Below are positions 19,731 through 30,420 of a stretch of DNA of 64,000 bases, piece by piece (the stretch's first letter is position 1; every line of letters begins with the position of its first letter). The notes beneath the pieces are model-generated. The model had not been told where the DNA came from. It worked only from the letters and a program-made list of their open reading frames with translations, and made no database searches. Position numbers and translations under genes: made by a program. Origin of the DNA: Ensifer adhaerens (GTDB taxonomy: Bacteria > Pseudomonadota > Alphaproteobacteria > Rhizobiales > Rhizobiaceae); assembly GCF_013283195.1 (NCBI RefSeq), contig NZ_JABEKT010000001.1, forward strand, positions 3,297,473 to 3,361,472, written 5' to 3'.

Positions 19731-20621
19731 CTATCCGGCGGGCAAACGCGCGACAATGAAATCGACGACCGCGCGTACCGACGGCAACTGACCGCGCCGA
19801 TGCGGCATCAACAGCGTCGTGGTGACGCTGCCCGCCTCCCAGTCCGGCAGCACGCGCACAAGGCTGCCCGCCTCCATTTCCGTCCGGCAGATCTTTCGAG
19901 GCAATGCCGTGATGCCGAGGCCGGAGACCGCGGCCGAAAGCAGCACATGGGATTCGTCCGCGAGGAAACGCGGCATCGGGCGGACCCGGACGACCACACC
20001 CGCTTCGTTGCGCATCGTCCATCCCTCCGAGGTCAAAGATGCCAGGAGGCCGTCGTGACGGGAAAGGTCGCTGGGGTCGCGCGGGTGTCCGCGATTTTCC
20101 AGATAGGCCGGTGACGCCACCAAGAGGATAGCATCCGTCGCCACCCGCCGCTGCACCATGCCGGAATCGGGCAACGGCGCGAAGTGGTCGCGCACGGCGA
20201 TGTCGAAGCCCTCCTGCACGACATCGACGAAGCGGTCGGTCGCGTGCAGCATCACCCGCATCTTGGGGTATGCGAGCGCCAGCGGCGGCAGGAGGTCCGC
20301 CAGCATCATCTGCGCCGTCGGCACCGAAGCGGTGATCCTGACCGTGCCGCTCGGCTCGGCAAGCCGGCCCTTGACGACAGCCTCGGCTGCCTCAGCCTCG
20401 ATCAGCATCGCCGCGGCGTGCCGATAAAAATCCTCGCCGATCTCGGTCACGGTGAAGCGGCGCGAGGTACGGTTGATCAGCCGCACGCCGAGCGTTCGTT
20501 CCAGTTCGGCCACACGCTTGCTCAGGGTCGATTTCGGCACGTTCAGCGCCCGCGCCGCCGGCGCGAACCCCTTGTGATCGACAACATGGGCAAAGACTAT
20601 GAAGTCATTGAGATTGCGCAT
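19731..20621 (-). CDS. LysR-family transcriptional regulator
   Basis: This 296-residue LysR regulator has a winged HTH at the N-terminus (FAPAARALNVPKSTLSKRVAELERTLGVRLINRTSRRFTVTE, about residues 18-60). The type 2 periplasmic-binding-like effector domain follows from about 90. The start MRNLND was chosen because GGAG lies six bases upstream. It is transcribed divergently from an SDR gene, and the 115-base gap contains nested inverted repeats suited to LysR binding. It probably controls the SDR and the reductase gene after it and may repress itself. The inducer is unknown. Confidence 0.92.
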   Translation of the reverse strand: MRNLNDFIVFAHVVDHKGFAPAARALNVPKSTLSKRVAELERTLGVRLINRTSRRFTVTEIGEDFYRHAAAMLIEAEAAEAVVKGRLAEPSGTVRITASVPTAQMMLADLLPPLALAYPKMRVMLHATDRFVDVVQEGFDIAVRDHFAPLPDSGMVQRRVATDAILLVASPAYLENRGHPRDPSDLSRHDGLLASLTSEGWTMRNEAGVVVRVRPMPRFLADESHVLLSAAVSGLGITALPRKICRTEMEAGSLVRVLPDWEAGSVTTTLLMPHRRGQLPSVRAVVDFIVARLPAG

Positions 20622-20639
20622 CGCAGGCTCCATTGTCTA

Positions 20640-20689
20640 CAAATGTGGACGATAGATCCACATTTGCCTATCTTACGCAATATCGTCCA
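20640..20689. promoter_or_regulatory. Nested inverted repeats, candidate LysR operator
   Basis: CAAATGTGGA (20640-20649) is repeated inverted as TCCACATTTG (20657-20666). The overlapping half GTGGACGATA (20645-20654) is repeated inverted as TATCGTCCAC (20680-20689). Both are perfect 10-base arms in the divergent LysR/SDR promoter region, as expected of activation and repression sites of a LysR protein. Confidence 0.7.
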
Positions 20690-20736
20690 CGAAATTATCT
20701 CTTCCCTATCGAAACCGAACATCGAAGGAAGAGACA

Positions 20737-21498
20737 ATGGGTATCTATCAGGACAGGAAAGCAGTCGTCATCGGCGGCACGCACGGCATGGGCCTCGCCA
20801 CAGTCGAGCGCCTCGTCGACGGCGGCGCCGAGGTGCTTTTGACCGGCAACAACGAGGCCAACCTCGCCCGGATCCAGGAGCGCTTCGGCTCACGCGTCCA
20901 TGCGGTCAAATCCGATATCTCCGATCTTGGCGCAATCGCCGTGCTCGGGGCGACGGTTGGGCAGAAACTGGGCTCGATCGACCTTTTGCACGTCAACGCC
21001 GGTACATCACTGCTCGAGCCCTTCGATCAGGTAACGGAGGCCTCCTATGATCGCCAGTTCACCATCAACACCAAGGGCGCCTTCTTTACCGTCCAGCGGC
21101 TGACGCCGCTGATCCGCGACGGCGGCTCGATCGTCTTCACCTCGTCTGTCGCCGATGTCGGCGGCCATCCGGGCATGGCGGTCTACAGCGGCAGCAAGGC
21201 GGCGCTGATCTCGTTTGCCTCGGTCTTTGCCGCCGAACTGCTGCCGCGCGGCATAAGGGTGAATTCGGTCAGCCCCGGCTTCATCGATACGCCCACCAAG
21301 GGCGTGTCTGGCATCACCGACGCCGAGCGCGCCGAGTTCAAGGCATTGGGCGATGCGATCACGCCGATGGGCCGCAACGGCACAGCCGATGAAGTCGCCC
21401 GCGCGGTGCTGTTCCTCGCGTTCGACGCCACCTTCACCACCGGTGCCCGCCTCACCGTCGACGGCGGCCTCGGCCAGCAATTGTCGCCTGCAGCCTGA
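20737..21498 (+). CDS. SDR family oxidoreductase
   Basis: This 253-residue classical short-chain dehydrogenase has the cofactor motif GGTHGMG (about residues 13-19), an NAG-type segment in LHVNAG (about 86-91), the catalytic serine in VFTSS and the YSGSK motif (tyrosine and lysine four apart, about 150-154). The C-terminal [14 protein letters not shown] is typical of the family. It probably reduces or oxidises a small carbonyl or alcohol with NAD(P). It is followed after 24 bases by an imine-reductase-like gene and is divergent from the LysR regulator, so the three form a regulated module. The substrate is unknown. Confidence 0.9.
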   Translation: MGIYQDRKAVVIGGTHGMGLATVERLVDGGAEVLLTGNNEANLARIQERFGSRVHAVKSDISDLGAIAVLGATVGQKLGSIDLLHVNAGTSLLEPFDQVTEASYDRQFTINTKGAFFTVQRLTPLIRDGGSIVFTSSVADVGGHPGMAVYSGSKAALISFASVFAAELLPRGIRVNSVSPGFIDTPTKGVSGITDAERAEFKALGDAITPMGRNGTADEVARAVLFLAFDATFTTGARLTVDGGLGQQLSPAA

Positions 21499-21522
21499 AC
21501 CCTACCAAAGTAGAGAAATCAG

Positions 21523-22410
21523 ATGTCCAAAAGCATTTCTATCATCGGCCTAGGTGCCATGGGCACGGCGCTTGCCAACGCGCTCATCGCCGCAGGCAAT
21601 AGCACCACCGTGTGGAATCGCACGCCGGCACGAGCTGACGCTCTCGTTGCCCGCGGCGCCCACCGGGCCGAAACGGTCGGTGAGGCCATCGTAGCAAGCG
21701 ATCTGATCGTCCTTTGCCTCACGGACTACGTCGCCGTCGAAGCCACGCTTGCCGAGGTCGCCCCCATGCTTGCCGGCAAGACCGTCATCAACCTCACCAA
21801 TGGTCGTCCGGACGAAGTCCGGGCGGTCGCCACCCGACTAGGCGGACACGGCGCGCGCTATCTCGATGGCGGCATCATGGCGACGCCACCGATGATCGGG
21901 ACGCCGGACGCCTTCATCCTCTATAGCGGCGGCAGCGATGCCTTCGAGACGGCACAGGAACAACTGGCTGCCTTCGGCCAGAGCCACTATCTCGGCGAAG
22001 ACCCCATCCTCGCCGCGGTCAGCGACCTCGCTCTGCTGTCGGCGATGTACGGCCTCTTCGGCGGCTATCTGCACGCAACAGCGCTTGCCGGTAGCGTCGG
22101 CTTTACGGCAAGGCAGTTCCTGCCGCTGGTAGAGCCCTGGCTTGCCGCGATGATGACGGCGCTGCCCGACTATGCCGAGCGGATCGACAGCGGCGATCAT
22201 GCCCGCGACGTCATGTCGAACCTCGCGATGCAATCGGTGGCAATCAGCAACATTGTCGCGACGAGCCGCAGCCAGGGTATCGATCCGGCATTCATGGAGC
22301 CGATCGAAAGGCTGGCGCAAAAGCGTCTTGCAGGCGGCTTCGGCAGCGACGAGATCTCCGGCATCATCGAGGCGATGAGAGGAAAAGAGGACGCTGGCCT
22401 CAGCCGGTAG
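21523..22410 (+). CDS. NAD(P)-dependent 6PGDH/imine reductase-like oxidoreductase
   Basis: This 295-residue protein has the Rossmann motif GLGAMG (residues 9-14) and the beta-hydroxyacid dehydrogenase-like N-terminal domain (VWNRTPARADALVARGA). GGIMATPPMIGTPDAFILYSGG resembles the substrate block of the imine reductase branch, and a helical C-terminal domain follows. The usual beta-hydroxyacid dehydrogenase lysine region is not obvious, which favours the imine-reductase-like branch. It is probably co-transcribed with the SDR gene upstream. Cofactor use is inferred from fold; substrate is unknown. Confidence 0.85.
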   Translation: MSKSISIIGLGAMGTALANALIAAGNSTTVWNRTPARADALVARGAHRAETVGEAIVASDLIVLCLTDYVAVEATLAEVAPMLAGKTVINLTNGRPDEVRAVATRLGGHGARYLDGGIMATPPMIGTPDAFILYSGGSDAFETAQEQLAAFGQSHYLGEDPILAAVSDLALLSAMYGLFGGYLHATALAGSVGFTARQFLPLVEPWLAAMMTALPDYAERIDSGDHARDVMSNLAMQSVAISNIVATSRSQGIDPAFMEPIERLAQKRLAGGFGSDEISGIIEAMRGKEDAGLSR

Positions 22411-22564
22411 CAAGGCACGGGCAAAAGTCCGCTTGGCCGATCACCGACAGACCGGCTCGGACAAACGGCGCAGCAAGGGCCCGCGGTCGAAACGCCGCGG
22501 CGCCCTTGCTTGCAGTTGACCCGCTGCAGCCCTTCGCGCATCCTCCCTGCAACTGGAGGTGACG

Positions 22565-22870
22565 ATGATTACAGGTTCACAGTGCCGCGCCGCACGGGCG
22601 CTGATCGAGATTTCGCGCGAAATGCTGGCGAGCTTTTCAGGCGTCAACGAAGATACGATCCTGAAGTTCGAGCGCAAGCTGGAGACGCCCGCCGACACGG
22701 TGGTCCAGTCGCTAACCCATGCGCTCGAAAATGCTGGCGCCATGTTCCTGCCGGAAGGTGAGCGTGGCATTGGCGTCTGCCTGAAGTTCACCCGCTCCGA
22801 GGCCCGCCGCCTTTCCATCCTCGAAAGCGAAGGCGGTGTCGTTGGCGACGACGAAGTGCCGGGCGCGTAA
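22565..22870 (+). CDS. Small XRE-like HTH protein
   Basis: This 101-residue protein opens MITGSQCRAARALIEISREMLASFSGVNEDTILKFERK, which has the length and spacing of a Cro/C1-type helix-turn-helix (about residues 5-45). Rhizobial proteins of this type are annotated as XRE-like regulators. The second half is short and unclassified, with EGERGIGVCLKFTRSEARRL. GGAGG sits six bases before the chosen ATG. It may be transcribed after the reductase gene 154 bases upstream or independently. Regulator function is inferred from the fold alone. Confidence 0.78.
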   Translation: MITGSQCRAARALIEISREMLASFSGVNEDTILKFERKLETPADTVVQSLTHALENAGAMFLPEGERGIGVCLKFTRSEARRLSILESEGGVVGDDEVPGA

Positions 22871-22956
22871 AGCAAGTGCCGATTCAAAACTGATTTCAAC
22901 TCCTTAACCGGTCGACCTGAATCAGTTTGCCCGTGTCTTGAATCCTTTTACCAACA

Positions 22957-22986
22957 AAAAAGCCCGCCGTCGCCGGCGGGCTTTTT
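22957..22986. terminator. Bidirectional terminator between HTH gene and aatA
   Basis: A perfect 13-base stem (22957-22969 with 22974-22986) with A and T runs at the two ends can terminate both the plus-strand HTH gene and the minus-strand aatA gene. Confidence 0.9.
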
Positions 22987-23009
22987 CTATGTATTGCAGT
23001 GCCTCAAAC

Positions 23010-24692
<1,683 letters not shown>

Positions 24693-27038
24693 ATGTTTCT
24701 CGACGACGAAATCGCTGAATCACGAACACGGCAAAATGAAGCACGCTGGGGCATGTATCTGGCGCTGGCAGCGCTTGCCGCCTGCATCGTGATGTTCCTC
24801 GGCCTGATGACCCAGGCCTCCGCCCAGACAGCAAATCCGCAGCCGCAGCAGATGGCGGGTTATGTCAGGCCTAACGACATGGGCACCGGCGCACTGCTCT
24901 TCCCATCGAAGGAGCCGGGCTATTTCGTCGAGGCGCCGCGCCTGGCGACCGACGTTCAGATCGACGTCAACGGCCCGATCATGCGCACCCGCGTGACGCA
25001 GCGGTTCGAAAACCCGAGCAAGGGCTGGGTCGAAGGCACCTATGTCTTCCCGCTTCCCGATGATTCCGCGGTCGACACCCTGAAGATGCAGATCGGCGAC
25101 CGTTTCATCGAAGGCCAGATCAAGCCGCGCCAGGCCGCCAAGGAAATCTACGAGCAGGCCAAGGCAGAGGGCAAGAAGGCAGCGCTTCTCGAACAGCAGC
25201 GCCCGAACCTCTTCACCAATCAGGTCGCCAATATCGGCCCGGGCGAGACCGTGGTGGTGCAGATCGAGTACCAGAGCGGCGTGCACCAGTCGAACGACGC
25301 CTTTACCTTTCGTTTCCCGATGGTGGTGGCGCCCCGCTACAATCCGCAACCGATCGTCCAGACCGTCGATCTCGACAGCCGCTCGGGCTATGCCGTCAGC
25401 GATCCGGTTCCCGATCGCCAGAAGATCGAGCCGCCGGTGCTCGACCCGCGCGAAAACGCCAAGATCAACCCGGTGACGCTGACGGTCAACCTCAAGGCCG
25501 GCTTCCCGATCGCCGAGGTGACCTCGGCCTTACATGAGATCGATACGGTCACGATCGACCAGTTGAGCCGCCGGATCACGCTGAAAGCCGGCAGCGTCCC
25601 GGCCGACCGGGACTTCGAACTGAGCTGGAAGGCGGTCGAAGGCAAGAGCCCCTATGCCGGGCTCTTCCGTGAGACCGTGGGTGGCAAGACCTATCTCCTG
25701 TCCTTCGTCACCCCTCCGGTCACAGCGACCGAGGCCGACAAGCCGGTCAAGCGCGAAGTGGTCTTCGTCATCGACAATTCCGGCTCGATGGCCGGCCCGT
25801 CGATGGAGCAGGCGAAGGAAAGCCTGGCACTGGCGATCTCACGGCTGAAACCGGAGGACCGTTTCAACGTCATCCGCTTCGACGACACGATGACCGTGCA
25901 CTTCCCCGCGCTCGTCGAGGCGACGCCCGACAAGCGCGAGAATGCCATCGCCTTCGTGCGCGGCCTGACCGCCGATGGCGGCACCGAAATGCTGCCGGCG
26001 CTGGAAGCGGCCCTGCGCACGCAGGGACCGGTCGCACCGGGAGCACTTCGCCAGGTGGTGTTCCTCACCGACGGCGCCATCGGCAACGAAGGCCAGCTGT
26101 TCCAGGAAATCCAGAATAACCGCGGCGACGCCCGCGTCTTCACGGTCGGCATCGGTTCGGCACCCAACAGCCACTTCATGACCAAGGCCGCCGAGTACGG
26201 TCGCGGCACCTTCACGCTGATCGGTTCGGAGAGCCAGGTGGCAGCCCGCATGGGCGAGCTTTTCACCAAGCTCGAAAGCCCCGTCATGACCGACATCTCC
26301 GCGACCTTCGAAGGTGCGGCCACAGGCGACATCACGCCCAACCCGATGCCCGATCTCTATCGCGGCGAACCGGTCGTGCTGACGGCCGAACTTGCAGGGA
26401 CTGCACCGGAAGGCACGATCCGCATCGTCGGCAAGGCCGGCGACCAGCCCTTCCGCGTCGAGATGGACATCGCCAAGGCCGCAACCGGCGAAGGCATCGC
26501 CAAGCTCTGGGCCCGCCGCAAGATTGACGATCTCGAGGCAAGTGCGTCATCGATCGCGGACCCCGCATCGCTCGACAGGCGGATCGAAACGGTGGCCCTT
26601 GCCCACCATCTGGTCTCGCGCGTCACCAGCCTCGTCGCCGTCGATGCCACGCCGTCGCGGCCCTCTGGTGAAAACCTGACCGCAACCGATGTGCCGCTCA
26701 ACCTTCCGGCCGGCTGGGACTTCGGCAAGGTTTTTGGTGAGAAACCTGATCCAAACGGCGCAGTCGACGAACGTGAGGCTTCGGCCGAAAGTCAGACGAA
26801 GCTGGCGATGGTGACCGCCGACCGCATGCTGGCGGCGCCGACCGCGCGCGCGGCCGGCCTGATTGCCGAGGCCAACAACCAGGTGAACCTGCCGCAGACG
26901 GCGACCGAGGCAGACAAGCAGATCCTCATCGGCCTGACGCTGCTCGCCTTTGCGCTTGTTGCCGGCAGCACCTTCGTCTTCTGGCGCGGCCAGATCGCCG
27001 CCCTCGTCATCGCAGGGGTTCGACGCCATGGCCGCTGA
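24693..27038 (+). CDS. VIT and vWA domain sortase-target protein
   Basis: This 781-residue envelope protein matches the architecture of the proteobacterial sortase target family. An N-terminal hydrophobic export segment lies at about 21-45. A VIT domain (about 75-210, with VTQRFENPSKGWVEGTYVFPLP) is followed by a vWA domain whose MIDAS motif DNSGSM is at 361-366. A C-terminal sorting signal LPQTAT (about 733-738), a hydrophobic helix and a basic RRHGR tail complete it. GGGGGT precedes the chosen ATG; an ATG 21 bases upstream is less likely. The next gene overlaps it and encodes the sortase. The family exists in other proteobacteria, but what it binds is not known. Confidence 0.9.
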   Translation: MFLDDEIAESRTRQNEARWGMYLALAALAACIVMFLGLMTQASAQTANPQPQQMAGYVRPNDMGTGALLFPSKEPGYFVEAPRLATDVQIDVNGPIMRTRVTQRFENPSKGWVEGTYVFPLPDDSAVDTLKMQIGDRFIEGQIKPRQAAKEIYEQAKAEGKKAALLEQQRPNLFTNQVANIGPGETVVVQIEYQSGVHQSNDAFTFRFPMVVAPRYNPQPIVQTVDLDSRSGYAVSDPVPDRQKIEPPVLDPRENAKINPVTLTVNLKAGFPIAEVTSALHEIDTVTIDQLSRRITLKAGSVPADRDFELSWKAVEGKSPYAGLFRETVGGKTYLLSFVTPPVTATEADKPVKREVVFVIDNSGSMAGPSMEQAKESLALAISRLKPEDRFNVIRFDDTMTVHFPALVEATPDKRENAIAFVRGLTADGGTEMLPALEAALRTQGPVAPGALRQVVFLTDGAIGNEGQLFQEIQNNRGDARVFTVGIGSAPNSHFMTKAAEYGRGTFTLIGSESQVAARMGELFTKLESPVMTDISATFEGAATGDITPNPMPDLYRGEPVVLTAELAGTAPEGTIRIVGKAGDQPFRVEMDIAKAATGEGIAKLWARRKIDDLEASASSIADPASLDRRIETVALAHHLVSRVTSLVAVDATPSRPSGENLTATDVPLNLPAGWDFGKVFGEKPDPNGAVDEREASAESQTKLAMVTADRMLAAPTARAAGLIAEANNQVNLPQTATEADKQILIGLTLLAFALVAGSTFVFWRGQIAALVIAGVRRHGR

Positions 27039-27696
27039 CGACGGCCTGCCCGGGCCACGCCCGGGCTTCCTCGCCCGTCTCTCGGCGATCGAGACCATCG
27101 TCGTCGCGATCATTGCCCTGATCGCCCTTGCCGGCCTGATGCTGGTCGGCAAGGGGTTTTACATGAAGGCCAAGGCCGAAGTTTCCCAGGTGCTGTTGAA
27201 GAAGAGTTTCGAGGCGCAGTTGCACGGCGAGGCCGACGGCAAGCCCTGGCCCTGGGCCGATTTCGAAACCACCGCCGAAATCACGGCGCCGCGCATCAAC
27301 CGTTCGGCGATCGTGCTGAAGGGAGCAAGCGGCCAGGCGCTTGCCTTCGGGCCTGCCTGGCTTGCCAACACTCCCCTTCCCGGCGACGAAGGCACCTCCG
27401 TTATCGCCGCCCACCGAGACACACATTTCCGCTGGCTGAAGGACGTATCCCCAGGCGATCTACTGGTGCTGACCCGCAAGGACGGGCGGCGCTTTCTGTT
27501 TCGTGCCGGCGAGGGCCGGGTCGCGCGTTGGGACGAAAGCGGCATCAATTCTGCCGCCAGCGGCCACAAACTCGCGCTTGCCACCTGCTTCCCCTTCGAT
27601 GCGATCGAGCCCGGACCGATGCGCTACATCGTGACCGCCGAACTGGTGGGCGAGCAGCATCCGGTGCCGCTGACCACAGGTTCGATCTCGAAATAA
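27028..27696 (+). CDS. Class GN sortase
   Basis: This 222-residue membrane-anchored sortase has an N-terminal transmembrane helix (about 22-43) and an extracytoplasmic beta barrel. The catalytic triad is visible: H129 in IAAHRDTHF, C187 in LALATCFPF and R199 in PGPMRYIVTAE. It belongs to the single-substrate proteobacterial sortases found beside VIT-vWA proteins. Its ATG lies 11 bases inside the end of the substrate gene, so translation is probably coupled and the enzyme presumably processes that LPQTAT protein. What the substrate is attached to in a diderm cell is unknown. Confidence 0.92.
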   Translation: MAADDGLPGPRPGFLARLSAIETIVVAIIALIALAGLMLVGKGFYMKAKAEVSQVLLKKSFEAQLHGEADGKPWPWADFETTAEITAPRINRSAIVLKGASGQALAFGPAWLANTPLPGDEGTSVIAAHRDTHFRWLKDVSPGDLLVLTRKDGRRFLFRAGEGRVARWDESGINSAASGHKLALATCFPFDAIEPGPMRYIVTAELVGEQHPVPLTTGSISK

Positions 27697-27782
27697 AGCC
27701 TTTTTGATCCGATGTGACTTGAACCAAGCGGACGACCGCTCCAGCTTGCCATGCAACGGCATGGCAAGATCGGAGATATCGA

Positions 27783-28964
27783 ATGCGGCAAGCGCAGGCA
27801 TCCAGGCTGAAAACGGCCCCGATGAAACGGACGGTTCTGCCACTGCTGGCTGGCCTGGCTTTCTTTGCCCCTCCATTTGCCGCCGGCGCGCAGGAAACAC
27901 GCGAATTCCCCTCTCAGCACGGTGACGTGCTGGTCGAGACGCTGGCTGCCGGGCTCGAACACCCCTGGTCGGTCGAAGTCCTGCCGGATGGCGGCTACAT
28001 CGTCAGCGAGCGTGCCGGCCGGCTGCGCATCATCCGCGACGGCAAGGCCTCGGCGCCGGTGGCGGGCGTGCCTGAAGTGGCAGAACAGGGTCAGGGCGGC
28101 CTGCTCGACATTGCGCTCGCCCCCGACTTTGCCACCAGCCGCACGCTCTACCTGACGTTTGCGGCCAATGGCGACGGCGGCTTTGGCACGGCGCTGGTAA
28201 GGGCGACATTGGCGGCTGATGACAAGAGCCTGACCGATATCAAGGAACTCTTCCGAATGAACAGGCTGACCCGCAAGGGCCAGCATTTCGGCTCGCGCAT
28301 CGCGTTCGCGCCTGATGGCAGCCTATTCTTCGGCATCGGTGACCGCGGCGATCGAAACCGCGCCCAGGATCTGCACGATCATGCCGGCGCCATCCTGCAC
28401 ATCAACCCGGATGGCAGCATTCCCGCCGCCAACCCCTATCGCGGCGGCACCGAGGGCCTGCCGGAAATCTGGTCGAAGGGGCATCGCAATCCCCAAGGGA
28501 TCGCCACCGATCCGAAGGACGGCACGCTTCTGACCGTTGAACACGGCGCGCGCGGCGGCGACGAGATCAACAACCCGCAGCCCGGGCACAACTACGGCTG
28601 GCCAGTGATCACCTACGGCAAGGACTATTCCGGTGCCGAGATCGGCGAAGGCACGGCAAAGGACGGCTTCGACCAGCCGCTCTACTATTGGGACCCCTCG
28701 ATTGCGCCGGGCGCGCTTGCGGTCTACCGCGGCAAGATGTTTCCGGAGTGGGACGGCAGCCTGCTGGTCGCGGCGTTGAAGTATCAGCTGCTCGCCCGGC
28801 TGGAACGGGACGACACCGGCGCAGTCATCGCCGAAGAGCGGCTGTTCGACGGCGAGTTCGGCCGCATCCGCGATGTCATCGTGGCGCCTGATGGCGCGCT
28901 GCTGATGGTCACCGACGAAGAGGATGGCGCGCTGCTCAGGGTCTCCAAGGCGCCGACGCAGTAA
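27783..28964 (+). CDS. PQQ-dependent sugar (glucose/sorbosone-type) dehydrogenase
   Basis: This is a 393-residue periplasmic protein with a signal peptide ending about AAGAQE. The six-bladed propeller pattern of soluble aldose sugar dehydrogenases (YliI type) is clear: LEHPWSVEVLPDGGYIVSERAGRL, LLDIALAPDF, FFGIGDRGDRNRAQDL, GHRNPQGIATDP, EHGARGGDEINNPQPGHNYGWP and EEDGALLRV. These include the residues that hold PQQ and calcium in characterised members. GGAG lies seven bases before the chosen ATG; MKRTVLP, 39 bases on, is an alternative. It follows the sortase after 86 bases and may or may not share its mRNA. Confidence 0.9.
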   Translation: MRQAQASRLKTAPMKRTVLPLLAGLAFFAPPFAAGAQETREFPSQHGDVLVETLAAGLEHPWSVEVLPDGGYIVSERAGRLRIIRDGKASAPVAGVPEVAEQGQGGLLDIALAPDFATSRTLYLTFAANGDGGFGTALVRATLAADDKSLTDIKELFRMNRLTRKGQHFGSRIAFAPDGSLFFGIGDRGDRNRAQDLHDHAGAILHINPDGSIPAANPYRGGTEGLPEIWSKGHRNPQGIATDPKDGTLLTVEHGARGGDEINNPQPGHNYGWPVITYGKDYSGAEIGEGTAKDGFDQPLYYWDPSIAPGALAVYRGKMFPEWDGSLLVAALKYQLLARLERDDTGAVIAEERLFDGEFGRIRDVIVAPDGALLMVTDEEDGALLRVSKAPTQ

Positions 28965-28975
28965 GAGCCTCGACC

Positions 28976-29404
28976 TCACAGGCCGGCGCGAACATTTTTG
29001 CGGAACATGAACTTCAGGCCGGACCAGACCGCATCGACGGCACAGACCTTGGTGTCGACGACACCGAGCGGCAGGAAGATCTCGCGCAAGATGTCCTCCG
29101 TCAGCGTCGTCGGTACCTTCGATGCACGCTTCGGCCACGAGATCCACATCATGCCGTCAGGCTTCAGACTTGCGGAAAGACGCATCGCCGAGGCCTCCAA
29201 ATCTGCCCTTTCCACGGCGAAGACGTGGATGTAGTCGTACCTGCGTAAGGCCGGGCCGTCGATGGCGGTGTCGCAGATGGCGAACCCGGGAAAGCCAGCG
29301 ATGTCGTTGAGGTTATCGGGAACGCAAAGCAACAACGCCGACTGGCCGTCCCTCAAGCCCAGCTTGCGGACAAGCGGTGTTCCGGAATAGCCGCTGTCGC
29401 CCAT
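28976..29404 (-). CDS. DUF3052 family protein
   Basis: This 142-residue protein contains MGDSGYSGTPLVRKLGLRDG, DYIHVFAVERADLEAS and LKPDGMMWISWPKRASKVPTTLTEDILREIFLPLGVVDTKVCAVD, the blocks that define DUF3052. Members look like degenerate methyltransferase-like alpha-beta folds without a proven reaction. The start has GGAGGGGG at close spacing. A longer frame reaches 29521 but is poorly supported. It converges with the sugar dehydrogenase gene and is divergent from the EamA transporter. Confidence 0.87.
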   Translation of the reverse strand: MGDSGYSGTPLVRKLGLRDGQSALLLCVPDNLNDIAGFPGFAICDTAIDGPALRRYDYIHVFAVERADLEASAMRLSASLKPDGMMWISWPKRASKVPTTLTEDILREIFLPLGVVDTKVCAVDAVWSGLKFMFRKNVRAGL

Positions 29405-29523
29405 TTCCCCCTCCCCGTCATCGCGGGCATTTCCGGCATCTCGCGCAGCCCGGTCAGCAACGATGAGCCTTGCCCGGAAAAATCGCAACTGATAGACGGC
29501 GGTGCATCTGAGGAGATGCAATC

Positions 29524-30420
29524 ATGACCCGCGTTCAGGCCAATCTGTTCCTGCTGTTTTCCGGTGCCATCTGGGGTGCCGGTTTCGTCGCCCAATCGAC
29601 GGCGATGCAGGCGATCGGCCCGCTCTGGTTCATCACATTGCGTTTTGCGATCGCAACGCTGGTCGCGCTACCGCTTGCCATCGTCGAAACCCGGCGGGCA
29701 CCGCAGCCTTTGACCGGCACGACAGTGCGCAATTTCGCGTTTGTCGGACTTGCGCTTTTCGCCGGCGCAGTCACCCAGCAATATGGGCTGCTGACCACCA
29801 GCGTCACCAATTCCGGTTTTCTGACCGGCCTTTATGTCGTTTTCGTTCCGGTGCTGACGGTGATCTTCCTCCGCCGCAAGCCGCACTGGATCATCTGGCC
29901 CGGCGCACTGATGGCGCTGTTCGGCATCTTCCTGCTGAGCGGCGGGGCGCTGTCGAGCCTGACCGGCGGTGACTATCTGACCATTGTGTGCGCGCTCTTC
30001 TGGGCACTGCAGATGATGCTGGTCGGCATTTTCGCAGCCGGCAGCGGCCGACCGATGATGCTATCCCTGACGCAGTTCGCCGTCGTGGCCGTGCTGTCCT
30101 GTGCCGCCGCTTTGGCAAGCGAACCCTTGAGCATGGAGGCGATCAAGGGCGCGCTGCCGGAAATCCTCTATGCCGGTATCTTCTCCAGCGGTGTCGCCTT
30201 CATCTGCCAGGTCGTCGGCCAGCGCTATACCACGGCACCGCAGGCAGCGATCTTCCTGTCGAGCGAGGCGCTGTTTGCAGCCTTGTTCGGCGTGCTTTTG
30301 CTTGGGGAGATCATCACGCCCATCGGCTATGTCGGCTGCGCCATCATTTTTGCGGCAATGCTGGTGGTCGAACTCGTGCCGGAGCTTACAAAGAACCGGC
30401 GCGTGCAGGCTCCCGCCTAA
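29524..30420 (+). CDS. EamA/DMT family transporter
   Basis: This 298-residue inner-membrane protein has about ten predicted helices in two homologous EamA repeats: the first opens LFLLFSGAIWGAGFVAQSTAMQAIGPLWFITLRF and the second YLTIVCALFWALQMMLVGIFA. The loop YTTAPQAAIFLSSEALFAALFGVLLLGE is the family's conserved region. Drug/metabolite transporters of this type move amino acids, metabolites or drugs, and the direction and substrate cannot be read here. An ATG lies immediately downstream of GAGGAGATGCAATC. The adjacent 700-base gap carries no terminator I could define with confidence. Confidence 0.92.
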   Translation: MTRVQANLFLLFSGAIWGAGFVAQSTAMQAIGPLWFITLRFAIATLVALPLAIVETRRAPQPLTGTTVRNFAFVGLALFAGAVTQQYGLLTTSVTNSGFLTGLYVVFVPVLTVIFLRRKPHWIIWPGALMALFGIFLLSGGALSSLTGGDYLTIVCALFWALQMMLVGIFAAGSGRPMMLSLTQFAVVAVLSCAAALASEPLSMEAIKGALPEILYAGIFSSGVAFICQVVGQRYTTAPQAAIFLSSEALFAALFGVLLLGEIITPIGYVGCAIIFAAMLVVELVPELTKNRRVQAPA

